30,229 nucleotides of DNA from Ectocarpus siliculosus (taxonomy: Eukaryota > Sar > Phaeophyceae > Ectocarpales > Ectocarpaceae), in contig FN648785.1 in assembly GCA_000310025.1 (NCBI GenBank), positions 79,178 through 109,406 on the forward strand, in the 5' to 3' direction. The notes below the pieces were generated by a model. That model was not told where the DNA came from, did no database searches, and saw nothing but the letters and a program-made list of their open reading frames with translations. Positions within the stretch are counted from its first letter, which is position 1. Each line of letters begins with the position of its first letter. Below, piece after piece: positions 1-9,023 of the stretch. The translations under genes were made by a program, and so were the position numbers.

Positions 1-1
1 T

Positions 2-1141
2 CAGCAGGTTCAGGACCTGGGACAGGCAGGACGGGACTTTGTTACCGACGTCTTGGCATGCAGCTTCGTCGAGCACTCAGTTGCGTCTTCGTCTAGAAGG
101 ACTTACACGTCAGGCTTCAACTCTTGGTGCACGTTTCGCAGGCTGACGGAGAAGCCCAAGTTCCTAGGGCAACGTGCCGGGGACCTTCATGTGTGGGAGT
201 TGATAGACTTCGTAGCCTGGTGTTTCGAGTCTGAGGGTAATCTAGCGAGTACAATATCCGGAAAACTCACGGCTGTACAACATTTTCATAGGCTGGAAGC
301 TTCTGTCGAGCTAGACTTGTCGTCTCCGATGTTGAAATGTGCGCTAAGGGGGATTGCGAGGAACCACGTGGCTGTGGGGACGGTACGCCGTGTGCGCCTG
401 CCTGTGTCTTGGCGTATGCTGCTGGACGGGGAAAGCGCAAGCCAGAACTGGGGGGAAGGGGGCAGAGTGATGTGGCTGTGTCTGTGCTTGTCCTATCTCT
501 TTATCACACGGTCTGATGAGGTGTTCGCGAATGATGCGGGCAGGGTGCATGAGGCACACTGTCTTACGAGGGCGGACGTAGCATTGTTTGCTGGCGAGAC
601 GCAATTAGTCTTTAGTCACTATCGTAGAGCAGACCGTGTCGAAATGAGGTTTAGAGGGCACAAGGCCGATCAAGAGCAGAAAGGAAACATACGGGTTCGT
701 ACGCGAGACGAAGTCACCGGACCGCAGTCAGGTGTGAGAGCACGCGGCGGCGCGGTGGCTCTTGTGGTGGAGCTGTTATCGTGTCATGCGACGTTCCCTG
801 ACTCCGCACCGTTGGCTTCGTACCGCAGTGGAAGAGCAGTGAGAGTAGTGAGGTATACTGCTGCCCTCCGTGCACTCAGAGAAGTGGTAGCGAAGTCGGG
901 GCGTAACCCCCAGGAGTACGCGTTGCACTCGTTGCGAATTGGAGGCGCGACGGCTCTTGCATCGGGCGGAGACATCGCAGAACGAGTGATTCAGAGAGAA
1001 GGGAAGTGGAGGTCGGATGCATACAAGCCGTACGCGCTAAACAATGTAGAGGATTCGCGGCGAGTGTCACGGAAACTTACAGACGGCAGTAGGATCGTAT
1101 CGAGACAGCCGGGGGAGGGGACCGTCTGGGGGAACGGATAG
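2..1141 (+). CDS. Tyrosine recombinase (DIRS/Ngaro-type integrase), 5' partial
   Basis: The frame is open to the left edge, so the true start is probably outside the window; the first candidate start is a TTG at 53. Numbered from 53, the catalytic signature of tyrosine recombinases can be read: Arg153 in ITRSDEV (box A), His292 and Arg295 in HSLRIGGAT (box B), Trp319 in GKWRSDAYKPY, and the nucleophile Tyr327 eight residues after that Trp. The N-terminal part (SRRTYTSGFNSW) resembles the DNA-binding core domain of such enzymes. In the DIRS group this enzyme inserts a circular cDNA without a target duplication. The frame has no internal stop and all catalytic residues are present, so the domain looks intact. 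It is the last gene before the split repeat. Confidence 0.8.
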   Translation, partial: QQVQDLGQAGRDFVTDVLACSFVEHSVASSSRRTYTSGFNSWCTFRRLTEKPKFLGQRAGDLHVWELIDFVAWCFESEGNLASTISGKLTAVQHFHRLEASVELDLSSPMLKCALRGIARNHVAVGTVRRVRLPVSWRMLLDGESASQNWGEGGRVMWLCLCLSYLFITRSDEVFANDAGRVHEAHCLTRADVALFAGETQLVFSHYRRADRVEMRFRGHKADQEQKGNIRVRTRDEVTGPQSGVRARGGAVALVVELLSCHATFPDSAPLASYRSGRAVRVVRYTAALRALREVVAKSGRNPQEYALHSLRIGGATALASGGDIAERVIQREGKWRSDAYKPYALNNVEDSRRVSRKLTDGSRIVSRQPGEGTVWGNG

Positions 1142-1182
1142 TTGAGTTATTCGGTAGTCGTCCAGAAACTGACCTCGATGTG

Positions 1183-1423
1183 GGTGTTGTAGAATGGTGT
1201 GTACCATTTGAGGACTTGGTCAGTTTTGGGACTCCTGCGTTTGCAGTCGTAGTCCCCCGGCTAGTATTTGTGGGGAGAGAGATGGATTTGTAAGAGTTGA
1301 CGCCGGCCTTTGCAGCTAACGCGGCCGGAGAGACGATGAGCGTTTCGTGCGTCTCTCTCCCCAACACGTAGCCTAGAAACCGAAGAAATAATGAAGCAAT
1401 TCGAAAGAAAACAAAATAAAAGG
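1183..1423 (+). repeat. B1 copy of split direct repeat (241 bp)
   Basis: Matches 1752-1992 at a constant offset of 569 bp with no difference that I could see. It starts GGTGTTGTAG and ends AAAATAAAAGG. It begins 41 bp after the recombinase stop. In Ngaro/PAT elements B1 lies just 3' of the last gene. Read backwards, both copies encode the same spurious peptide, so the open frames there are not genes. Confidence 0.85.
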
Positions 1424-1751
1424 AAGGTTTGTTCGTCGAAGCAGATAGAATAAACTGGTGTTTATTTTGTAACAGTCGAATTAGAATTTGGCTTCATTTT
1501 CTACCGGAAACCCAGGGTCACGGTGTTTGGAATTATTAGTCTATAGTTGGGGGTGTCATTCCGTGATCGAGTCCACGCAGGGGCTGTAGCAAAGTCGGGT
1601 AACGTGTGACAGCTACAGAGCGCGTGAAGCAACGGAAGGACAGCAGCAGCCGCCTAACGCAGTAGCGGCGGCAGTTTAGAAAATCCCGCCCTCCCATCCC
1701 TTTTCTTTCGAAGGTGGGGGCATAAGTTCGGGAATATTCGGTATCTAGTCA
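1424..1751 (+). repeat. Putative A2 segment between the two B repeats
   Basis: 328 bp of non-coding sequence lies between the identical B copies. If the split-direct-repeat reading is right, this is A2 and an equal sequence (A1) should stand at the 5' end of the element, left of the window. Nothing inside the window matches it. Confidence 0.45.
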
Positions 1752-1992
1752 GGTGTTGTAGAATGGTGTGTACCATTTGAGGACTTGGTCAGTTTTGGGA
1801 CTCCTGCGTTTGCAGTCGTAGTCCCCCGGCTAGTATTTGTGGGGAGAGAGATGGATTTGTAAGAGTTGACGCCGGCCTTTGCAGCTAACGCGGCCGGAGA
1901 GACGATGAGCGTTTCGTGCGTCTCTCTCCCCAACACGTAGCCTAGAAACCGAAGAAATAATGAAGCAATTCGAAAGAAAACAAAATAAAAGG
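1752..1992 (+). repeat. B2 copy of split direct repeat (241 bp)
   Basis: Same sequence as 1183-1423. The match stops after AAAATAAAAGG at 1992, which gives the likely 3' end of the retroelement. The sequence that follows (GGAATTTTTTC) has no counterpart after the first copy. Confidence 0.85.
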
Positions 1993-2439
1993 GGAATTTT
2001 TTCTGGCCTGTTACTTTTCCGCCGTTCGCTCGTTGTTTTTTTCTTGTGTGTTCGATCGGGATACGAACGCAGTTCACGAAACTCGATGTTGCCTGTCCGG
2101 TATACCATGCGCATCTCAGTAACTAACCGCGTAGGTTGAGCCATGATGAGGCTTATTGCACGATGAAATACTGAGGATGGTGTGGCATTCCGTTGTCGTC
2201 TCACTTTGAGGAATGGTGATCCGCAGGGCACTGCGGTCACACCAATTTGATTGATGATGTTCGGAATTATTTTGCCTGAAATCAGGGAGGGCTGATGAAT
2301 GACGCCTTTTTCCGTGATAGATGGCTACCAGCGTCTCTCATATTAGCAGGTACCAGCAGGCTGGTTGATGAACTGTTTGTGATTGATATGCTGCTTCGAT
2401 CGTCCTCTGATGTGTAGGCTGAGAGGGGGCACCCTCCCC
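1993..2439. other. No recognisable feature
   Basis: Apparently non-coding sequence downstream of the recombinase element. The open frames on the minus strand start inside B2 and run out into this stretch, so they are chance. A short CAGGGAGGG motif at 2284-2292 resembles the Copia polypurine tract seen at 3095 and 8749, but nothing else supports an LTR here. Confidence 0.4.
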
Positions 2440-2885
2440 TAACATGTGGTTGATTGCCCTTTTATATTATCTTTCATTGATGTACAGACCGAGGGGGGCA
2501 CCCCTCACTGTCATGTGATCGACAATGGTGATCGGGGTTGGTTGCAGACGCGCCCCGTTGCTAACAGCAGCTGGATACAGGAGTAGGGATCCTGTTGCTG
2601 GGAGGGAGTTACTTGTGAAGGAGTAGCAAAAAATGTCTAGGTCCAGTGTCTCTCGAAGCGGGGTACCGTTGTGGTTGAGATACTGCTTGATCTTCCTCTT
2701 GGTTGATCGCCCTCTATAAAAATGTCATTTAGCGATGTAGCGTTAGTTAGGTTTTACGTTTTTCCGCTGCAATTTGGCATTGGTGCTTGTGGCCTTAGGC
2801 GCGCCGCGGTGCTGTCGATACAGTAGGGATCATGTTGGCTGGGAGGGGACTACTTGAAAAGGGGTAGTACAAATGCCTGACAGTT
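2440..2885. repeat. Two degenerate tandem copies, about 250 bp each
   Basis: The stretch starting near 2446 (TGGTTGATTGCCC, then an A/T-rich run, then TTGATGTA) recurs about 254 bp later near 2700 (TTGGTTGATCGCCC). The later part, with ACAGGAGTAGGGATCCTGTTG and a GGGAGGG-TACTTG stretch at 2565-2640, recurs at 2811-2880 as ACAGTAGGGATCATGTTGG. The copies differ at many positions and no frame is open through both. It looks like an old duplication in non-coding repeat sequence. Confidence 0.5.
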
Positions 2886-2959
2886 GTAGCCGTCCGTGTA
2901 GGTTTGCAACTTTGTGACTGCTGTCTTGATTGTGTTGACAGTTCAATCAGCAGGATGAC

Positions 2960-3411
2960 CCCCCGTGGGGGCGGAGGGTTTTGATCCGGTGGCCGGGTTT
3001 CCCTTCGTTTGTTTTATTTTTGTTTCTTTTTGGAGTTTTCTATGAGTACCCTGAGCGCTTTGGTTTTGAGAGCATTCGTTATGATGTACAGAATCAGGGA
3101 GGGTGTTCGTGAGGTGGATTATGCCATCCTTACGAAGGCTACTGCGGTAGTACTCATGTGTGGTTTTGAGCTATGCAGGTGCGCAAGTGCGTGACCGTCC
3201 ATCGGTCATTTGGATCTTCGGGGTATCTCCGGTAGTAGGATCTTTGGCAAGTTGTCGCGCATTCCTTGCTGTCATGTATTCCGAGTTCCGAATGCGTCTT
3301 GCGACTGTTGCTCGCGTGCCTCGGTGTTTGTGATGCACCTGGGTGCCCACTCTCTTCCGTTGCTTGTGTCTACGAGGACGACCAATAAAACGACTTTACC
3401 ATCTCTTCACA
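2960..3411 (+). mobile_element. Possible relic of a related Copia 3' end (leader, polypurine tract, LTR)
   Basis: Around 2975-3012 the sequence GAGGGTTTTGATCCGG then GCCGGGTTTCCCTTCG resembles the 3' non-coding part of the complete Copia at 8637-8672. At 3091-3110 the string GAATCAGGGAGGGTGTTCGT almost repeats the polypurine tract plus LTR start of that Copia (GAACCAGGGAGGGTGTTCGT at 8745). The LTR body that follows does not match, so it would be a diverged relative. The end near 3411 (TTCACA) is a guess. No coding remnant is visible. Confidence 0.3.
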
Positions 3412-3637
3412 TTGTCAAACGGGACAGCCGTGCTCATCCAGCAGCACTCGGCTTGGGGCCAATCAACAGAGGAACAAAAAGGGGACCACACACGCCACAA
3501 CCACTACCGTAGCGACGGACACATTTACAATACAGAACGAAAAAAAACAAAAAGGGCCACCCGAGACAGCAAAGGCACGTCATCTTTCATGGGGGTTTGG
3601 TCTAATGGCGCAGTGATGGGGGGGGCGGGGATTAGTC
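3412..3637 (-). other. Flank of the Copia insertion, probably LINE 3' region
   Basis: This stretch borders the Copia target site at 3638. With the Copia removed it joins the LINE remnant at 9018-10045, read on the minus strand, just after that LINE's stop codon. It is therefore likely LINE 3' untranslated sequence or the host DNA beyond it. No frame or hairpin of note was seen. There is an A-rich run near 3538-3561. Confidence 0.35.
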
Positions 3638-3642
3638 AAGCA
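3638..3642. repeat. Target-site duplication AAGCA, left copy (Copia)
   Basis: AAGCA directly precedes the TG that starts the left LTR and occurs again directly after the CA that ends the right LTR (9013-9017). Confidence 0.9.
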
Positions 3643-3895
3643 TGTTCGTGGGTCTACGGACATGGTTTGGATATGTTAGCCGTACGTACAAGTGTGACGC
3701 AGATGGTGTAGAACCTTTTAGGTAGGGGTACGGTGATGATGCACCGGGTCCCCTTTTGTTGTGTGCAGCAGCCCTGCTGCCACTCCTCCTCTCTGAGCAC
3801 GACAGCGCCCTGGGTACGGGCGTTGCCTCACCGTCTGAAGTTAATACACTACACAAACAATACCCAATTATTACGCGGAGTACGGCCGACAAACA
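3643..3895 (+). repeat. 5' LTR of the Copia element (253 bp)
   Basis: Begins TGTTCGTGGG and ends CCGACAAACA. Pairs with 8758-9012 at an offset of 5115-5117. It should carry the promoter for the element, but no convincing TATA box was picked out. Confidence 0.92.
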
Positions 3896-3943
3896 CTCTA
3901 GAGTTTAGATTGATTGTCCCTCGAGGGATAGCCGCATCGGGTC

Positions 3944-5803
3944 ATGTCTGCGTCGGACAGCGGTTCCGTCGCAGGGCTGGGGGAAGAGACCTCAGCCAGG
4001 CAACAGCAACACGCCGAGGATCCGGCGATTGCGAGGCTGGAGGGCCAGTTATCGCAGCTGATGAGCGTAGTGATGGAGTTGAAGAGGAAGGAGCCTGGTG
4101 ACGCCGTGGCGGGCGATGCCAGTAGGGGCGGCGGTGCTGCCGTCCCAAGCCAGAGAGAGGCTCTGCCGCCTGGGGGCGGCGGGGGCGTTTTCCCGGGAAA
4201 CGGCCCGTGATGGGCGAAATCACCCGCGGGAAAGCAGCTGGGACAACATACCGGGAGCGAGTCCTGGGGTTCCAGCGAGAGTGACGACTGGCTGGGCAGG
4301 TAGATCGGGAGCGAATCCTGTGGGGCCAGCCGGAATGAGCCCGGGCGTAGGACCGGACCGCGGGGAAGCGAGGGGGTTAAACCCCCAAGGTGAGCAAACC
4401 GCAATTCGAGGGGCCGGAGCATTTTTTGATGGGTACAGCAGTAGTAGCCAAAAACGTGTTACGGTCAATGCACCGCGTCTCGAAGGGGAGAGTCGCGGCC
4501 ACGGGTACGACTCGTGGAGGAAGGCCCTTATTCAAGCCGCAAAAACCGTAGGCTTGGACGGGCAGCTTATCGGCAACGCCGAGAAGCACGCACCCGTCGG
4601 TGACCCAAACAGGCCTAGCTCGGAGCTGTATAGCTTGGGCTACACAAGTGATGAGGTTCAGAGGGGCCTCCAGGCGTTCCACTTTGTGACTACAGCCATC
4701 GTCCGAGAAGCCGACAAGGCAATCGTGAATAAATGCGAGACCGCAAAGGAGATCCTTGCGGAGCTCGACAAAGTACACAACCCGGAGTCGCAGGGCTCGA
4801 AACAAGCTCTCATGAAGAAGATGTTTCGATTCACGATCCCCGCACACAGCAACAGCAACGCTGTCGAGCATCTATACACGCTCGAGCTGCTGTACTCACG
4901 ACTGCGGGAAAAAGGGCTCAACGCTGACACACCCTTTGTTCTCGCACACTTTGTCGATGCCCTTCCACCCGAGTACCAACAAGCCAAATTCTTGTTGGAG
5001 ACGGCTACAAACCTGGACCGGGGCGAGATAATCAGGGTAGTCAGTACCGTGCACGCGAGCCTCCCGGAGGGGAGGAGGGCCACGAAGGGCCAGCGGAAGG
5101 CGGAGCATGCTTTCCTCGCGAGCGACGGTGGCAACAGGGGCGGAGCGCCCGGCCGCAGCAGCGGCGGCCACAGCAAGGGCGGCGGCGGCGGTGGCAGCCA
5201 GAAGGGGAAAGGGGGTGGTCGCAAGGGCGGAGGTGGTGGCAACAGCGGCGGAGGCGGCGGCGGTGCAGGTAGCATGCACGGCCGCTGCTTCCGGTGCGGA
5301 GAGAAGGGTCACCAGGCGGCCGCCTGTACCAAGCCGGAGCCCCTGCGATGCGAGAAATGCCTGGGCTACGGACACGACAAGAGCAAGTGCTCGTCCGAGC
5401 AGGCGGTGCTCGCGGTGGAGCTGCCGGTCTTGGACGCCACCGCACTGGACGTGGCAGAGGAGGCGCTAGTGGTCCGTGACTTCACAGGCGAGTGGAACAG
5501 AGTCGTTGATCGAGGGGGTGTAGAGCAGGCCAGGCAGGAAAGGTTTGTGGCCGATACCGGCGCAACCAACCACATGTTCCCGAGCGCTAACGCGTTCGAA
5601 AACTACCATGAGTGCGATCGACGTTTGAGTGTCGCCGCAGGGAAGCAAGCCTTCGCCATAGTAGGCTACGGCGACGTGAGGGTGACCATCGGTTCTCGCG
5701 TTGGGACCACAGACCTGCTGTTGAAACGGGTCGCTCATGTGCCGGAGCTGAATTACAACCTCGTGTCCCTCACAGCCCTTTTGAAGCAAACCAAGGGGCC
5801 GCT
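3944..5803 (+). pseudogene. Copia Gag and protease, one frameshift
   Basis: Gag starts with ATG at 3944 (MSASDSGSV...) and passes into another frame in the G-rich run at about 4160-4205, where the first frame stops at 4210. From there one frame continues to about 5800. Gag forms the particle and packages RNA. The body (EHLYTLELLYSRLREKGL... and ALPPEYQQAKFLLE) is typical of Copia Gag. A glycine-rich linker at 5120-5270 leads to two CX2CX4HX4C zinc knuckles (first Cys codons at 5286 and 5349). The protease follows with the catalytic Asp codon at 5553 in VADTGATNHM and the later VPELNYNLVSL stretch. The frame is lost at about 5800-5808 before integrase. Both shifts look like indel damage, because no slippery site with a pseudoknot was evident. 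Confidence 0.85.
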
Positions 5804-7235
5804 TAGCCCGCAGACGAGCGTGAGTTGGAGGTGTTCGTTGGTGGGGGGGAGTCGGTGTACTTCCCTCTATGGGGGGACCTGTTCGTTCAGACTGGTCACC
5901 GCATAGACTCGGGTAGGGAACTAGCCTGTGCCATAATTGCTCCTGGTAACGCGAAAGCGAACCGCACCCCCGTTGACATCAACGACTTCCACTGCGCGCA
6001 CGGCCACTCCCACGAGGTGCTGCTGAAGAACACGGCGAAGCAGCAAGGGGTGACGCTGGTGGGTCAGCTCCGGGAGTGCATGGGGTGCTCGACGGCAAAG
6101 GGGCTATCCAAGCCCATCCCCAACAGGACGTCAACCCGAGCAGTTAAGAAACTGCAGAGAGTGTTCGTGGATTTGAGTGGGAAGGCAAGGGTGCAGAGCT
6201 TGGGGGGGAAGTGGTACACTCTCATTGTAAGGGATGACTGCACGAGGTGGAACCGCGTCTACTTCTTGAAAAACAAGTCAGACGCTGCAGAGGCATTCGA
6301 GAGATACCTAGCGGAAAACAGGGCAGACGGAGCCCCATCCGAGGTCATGGTCGTGCGGTCTGACAACGGAGGAGAGTTTTTCGAGGGAGAGTTCGGAAAG
6401 CTGTGCCGCAAGTATTGCATCAAGCAGGAGTTCACCCCCGCATACAGCCCAGAATACAACGGTGTAGCTGAGAGAGCACTGGGACTGATAAAGGATGCAG
6501 CACTAGCCGCCCGCATACAAGCGCCGATTCTTTACCCCGAAGCACCAAGCTACCCCTCCCTTTGGGCCGAAGCCACAGCTTGGGCATGCAACGCCCTGAA
6601 CTGCACCTCCACCACATCCAACCCGGACAAGAAATCGCCGTACGAAATGTGGCACGGGCACCCACCTCCCCCAGAGGCGACGTACCCGTTCCTCAAACCC
6701 GCCGTATACAAGGTCAAGCGCACGCACAAGTCAGAGCCGAAAGCAAAAAAGTGTTTTTACCTCGGCCCTGGAATCAACACAAACCGTGATTGCGTGCGCA
6801 TCCTGAACGAAAAACGCCAAGCGATCACCACTCGCAACTTCACCTGGCAATCTGTGCCCGCCGCCCCGACCGCGCACCCCCAGCCGCTGCCTCCCATTGC
6901 AGAGGAGGACGAGGAGCTCACGACTGGGGAGCACGAGGGCGGAGGGGGTGCGTCATGCCACGGTGGAGGGAGGGCGGAGGGAGAACCTGAGGATGGAGGT
7001 TTCCACCTTGACACGACGGCAAACCCGGGGCCCGCGGAGCCGCCCCCGCGCGATGCGCCGGCGGCGCCGCCGGCCGCGCCCCAGGAGTCGGGTGCGGGCG
7101 ACGCTGGCGATGGCGCCCCCTCGAGCAGGGAGGGCGCGAGCGTCGCCCCATCTACCACGTCGACCGGGATGGCCGATGTGGGCGGCGGCGAGGACGACCG
7201 CCGCAGCAGCAGCAGCAGCAGCAGCAGCAGCACGC
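5804..7235 (+). pseudogene. Copia integrase plus linker
   Basis: The frame that is open from 5804 starts with ADERELEVFVGGGE; a stop in the same frame at 5801-5803 shows that it must be entered by frameshift. The zinc-binding HHCC motif is visible (HCAHGH and ECMGC, about 5995-6100). The catalytic triad is present. Counting from 5825, Asp116 lies in VDLSG, Asp180 in RSDNGGEF and Glu216 in NGVAERA, giving the expected D-X35-E spacing. Integrase inserts the cDNA; the 5-bp AAGCA duplication records one such event. After the integrase core (to about 6850) comes a long acidic, proline- and serine-rich linker that runs into the CAG repeat, where this frame leaves the true path. Confidence 0.85.
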
Positions 7236-7262
7236 GGTGGCGGCAGCAGCAGCAGCAGCAGC

Positions 7263-7296
<34 letters not shown>

Positions 7297-7320
7297 GTGG
7301 CGGCAGCGACAGCGGCAGCG
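7203..7320 (+). repeat. CAG/AGC microsatellite inside the Copia polyprotein
   Basis: Interrupted runs of CAG triplets (7203-7230, 7244-7260, 7265-7292) are separated by GGTGGCGG-type breaks. The upstream frame reads Ser then Gln. The frame that continues into RNase H reads Gly and Ser. The switch of frame falls at about 7228-7242, inside the repeat. Repeat slippage is the likely cause of this frameshift. Confidence 0.8.
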
Positions 7321-8447
7321 ACACGGATATTCCGGCGCTCCGCGGGCCCGAGGAACGGAGGCTCGCCCGCTTTGGCGAGCCGGCCGAACTCACCAGCCGC
7401 CGACTCAGGGAGAACCCTCGCCGGAACACGAGGTACGAGTCGTCAACGAGTGCCGAAGGTCTGCTCGCCCGCCATGCATCGGCGGCCGGGCTGCCCACCC
7501 TGCCCATCACCAGCACGGAGGAGTACACCCACTGGATGCTCGCGTGTGTGGTCGACGTGGTGGAAGGGCTAGAGGCGAGGGCGGTGCAAGCGCTGCTGTG
7601 CGAGCGCGCGGAGGAGGCCAACATCGCGCGCCAAGAGGCAGAGGACTTCCTGCTGGGAGCGGAGGACCTCGTGCTCAACTCTCCAGACGCCTTCGTGAGG
7701 GCCCTGGCGTCGACCGAGCTGAGTACAGAATCCCCCATAGGACCGAAGCGAGATGACGAAAGTGGAGGGGAGTGGCCGGTGAGGGAGGCCATCGGCAGCA
7801 TGATGTGGGTGTCGACGTTCTCGCGCCCGGACATCTCGTTCGCTGTGCGTGCGGTAGCGCGCCACGCCCACGCCCCTGCCGAGAGGCACTGGAAGGCGAT
7901 ACGGAAGATCCTCGCCTACCTCAAAGAGACGAGGGACCTCGGGATCACCTATAAACGGGGATCGGGGCTGGGGCTGGCGGTGTACGTGGACGCTAGCTAC
8001 GCCGACGCTGAGGATAGACGTTCGGTGTCAGGGCTGGCAACAACGGTTGGAGGAACCGTCATCAGCCACGGTAGCAAGACGCAAGCTATCGTATCTTTGT
8101 CGTCTACGGAGGCAGAGTACATTGCTGCCGGAGAGGGTGTGAAAGAAGCTTTGTTTGCGCGTGCAGTGCTTTCGTTTATTGCCCCAGAGACCAGCGGCGG
8201 TAGCATTCAGGTCCTTGAGGACAATCAGGGGGCCATGGCTTTGGTGCAGAACCCCCTTAGCTCAGCGCGTAGCAAGCACATCGACGTGCGGTACCACTTC
8301 ATTCGTGGATTGTTTAGGTCGGGTGACGTCTCGATCAAGTTTGTGTCGACGTCGGAGCAACATGCAGACATGCTCACCAAGGCTCTTAGCAAGAGCAACC
8401 TGCAGTACCACCGGAAAAAGCTGATGAATTTGCCGGAGCTTCTGTAG
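7236..8447 (+). pseudogene. Copia C-terminal part: reverse-transcriptase thumb remnant and RNase H, core RT deleted
   Basis: The frame runs from the serine repeat to a TAG at 8445-8447. The part up to about 7715 (ending SPDAFVRALAS) normally comes just before reverse transcriptase. The next recognisable part (PVREAIGSMMWVSTFSRPDISFAV, from about 7779) normally comes at the end of reverse transcriptase. Copia has some 230-250 residues between these, including the YVDD active site; only about 20 are here, so the polymerase core is deleted near 7717-7745. RNase H looks intact, with acidic residues in YVDASY, STEAEYIAA, EDNQGA and ADMLTKAL. The element is therefore non-autonomous. The missing length is an estimate from the family. 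Confidence 0.85.
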
Positions 8448-8750
8448 GATTTTCTAGCGCTTGGGGAAGGTCATGTATACCATGCGGGGAAAGATGCATT
8501 ACTGTCGCGGGCTGTGTCCCAATGGCAGGAGTAGGAGGCTTGCCTCGCATTCTTGTCTTCGCCTTGGCCTTCCTGATAAGTGCGGCCGTTGTGATCCGCT
8601 GTGATAGCAATGGTTTGTGTTGGATGGGATTTATTTTCGAGGGGTTTTGCCCGGGCGCCGGGTTTCCCCTCGACCACCGTATTGGCATTTTATTGATGTA
8701 TCCGGGGTGTTTTTGCCCCACTGATGGTTAGTCACTTGCGTGAAGAACCA
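8448..8750 (+). other. 3' untranslated part of the Copia element
   Basis: Non-coding sequence between the polyprotein stop and the purine tract. It contains a GC-rich hairpin-like stretch at about 8643-8665 (GCCCGGGCGCCGGG). Parts resemble 2975-3110, which suggests an older relative there. Confidence 0.6.
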
Positions 8751-8757
8751 GGGAGGG
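8751..8757 (+). other. Polypurine tract of the Copia element
   Basis: GGGAGGG directly before the TG of the right LTR. This is where plus-strand DNA synthesis is primed in LTR elements. Confidence 0.8.
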
Positions 8758-9012
8758 TGTTCGTGGGTCTACGGACATGGTTTGGATATGTTAGCCGTAC
8801 GTACAAGTGTGACGCAGATGGTGTAGAACCTTTTAGGTAGGGGTACGGTGATGATGCACCGGGGCCCCCTTTTTGTTGTGTGCAGCAGCCCTGCTGCCAC
8901 TCCTCCTCTCTGAGCACGACAGCGCCCTGGGTACGGGCGTTGCCTCACCGTCTGAAGTTAATACACTACACAAACAATACCCGATAAGTACGCGGAGTAC
9001 GGCCGACAAACA
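8758..9012 (+). repeat. 3' LTR of the Copia element (255 bp)
   Basis: Same ends as the left LTR (TGTTCGTGGG, CCGACAAACA). It differs by a substitution and two one-base insertions at about 8864-8877 and by three substitutions at about 8983-8988. Confidence 0.92.
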
Positions 9013-9017
9013 AAGCA
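9013..9017. repeat. Target-site duplication AAGCA, right copy (Copia)
   Basis: Directly follows the right LTR and matches 3638-3642. Confidence 0.9.
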
Positions 9018-9023
9018 AGGGGT

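Larger units (their letters stand above)
1..1992 (+). mobile_element. 3' part of a DIRS/Ngaro-like tyrosine-recombinase retroelement
   Basis: A tyrosine-recombinase frame runs in from the left edge and ends at 1141. It is followed 41 bp later by a 241-bp direct repeat, 328 bp of other sequence, and the same 241-bp repeat again. Ngaro and PAT-type retroelements end in a B1-A2-B2 block downstream of the recombinase, with A1 at the far 5' end, and this arrangement fits that. Gag, reverse transcriptase, RNase H and A1 would lie left of the window and are not seen. A Crypton next to an unrelated duplication is the alternative. The class call is inference; the recombinase and the repeats are seen directly. 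Confidence 0.6.
3643..9012 (+). mobile_element. Copia (Ty1-type) LTR retrotransposon, structurally complete but coding-defective
   Basis: Paired LTRs (3643-3895 and 8758-9012) start TG and end CA and are flanked by the 5-bp duplication AAGCA. A purine tract sits at the right LTR. The internal order is Gag with two zinc knuckles, aspartic protease, integrase, then RNase H. Protease before integrase before RNase H is the Copia order. The LTRs differ at about four substitutions and two single-base indels, so the insertion is fairly young. The reading frame nevertheless has three breaks and the reverse-transcriptase core is missing. The copy cannot move by itself, and part of the damage may predate the insertion. 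No clear tRNA primer-binding site beginning TGG stands directly after the left LTR. Confidence 0.92.

Noticed and set aside
1077-2240. Minus-strand open frames across the B repeats
   Set aside because: The same peptide appears in both copies because the DNA is duplicated; there is no motif or start context.
3600-3642. tRNA-like A box (TGGCGCAGTGATGG) before the Copia with a B-box-like GGTTCAATCC just after it at 9021-9030
   Set aside because: The T stem does not pair, and the B-box-like bases overlap the end of the LINE reading frame, so a chance match is more likely than a split tRNA or SINE.
6897-7200. Arg-rich N-terminal part of the frame that later encodes RNase H
   Set aside because: The true coding frame here is the integrase linker; the Arg-rich reading is out of frame until the CAG repeat.
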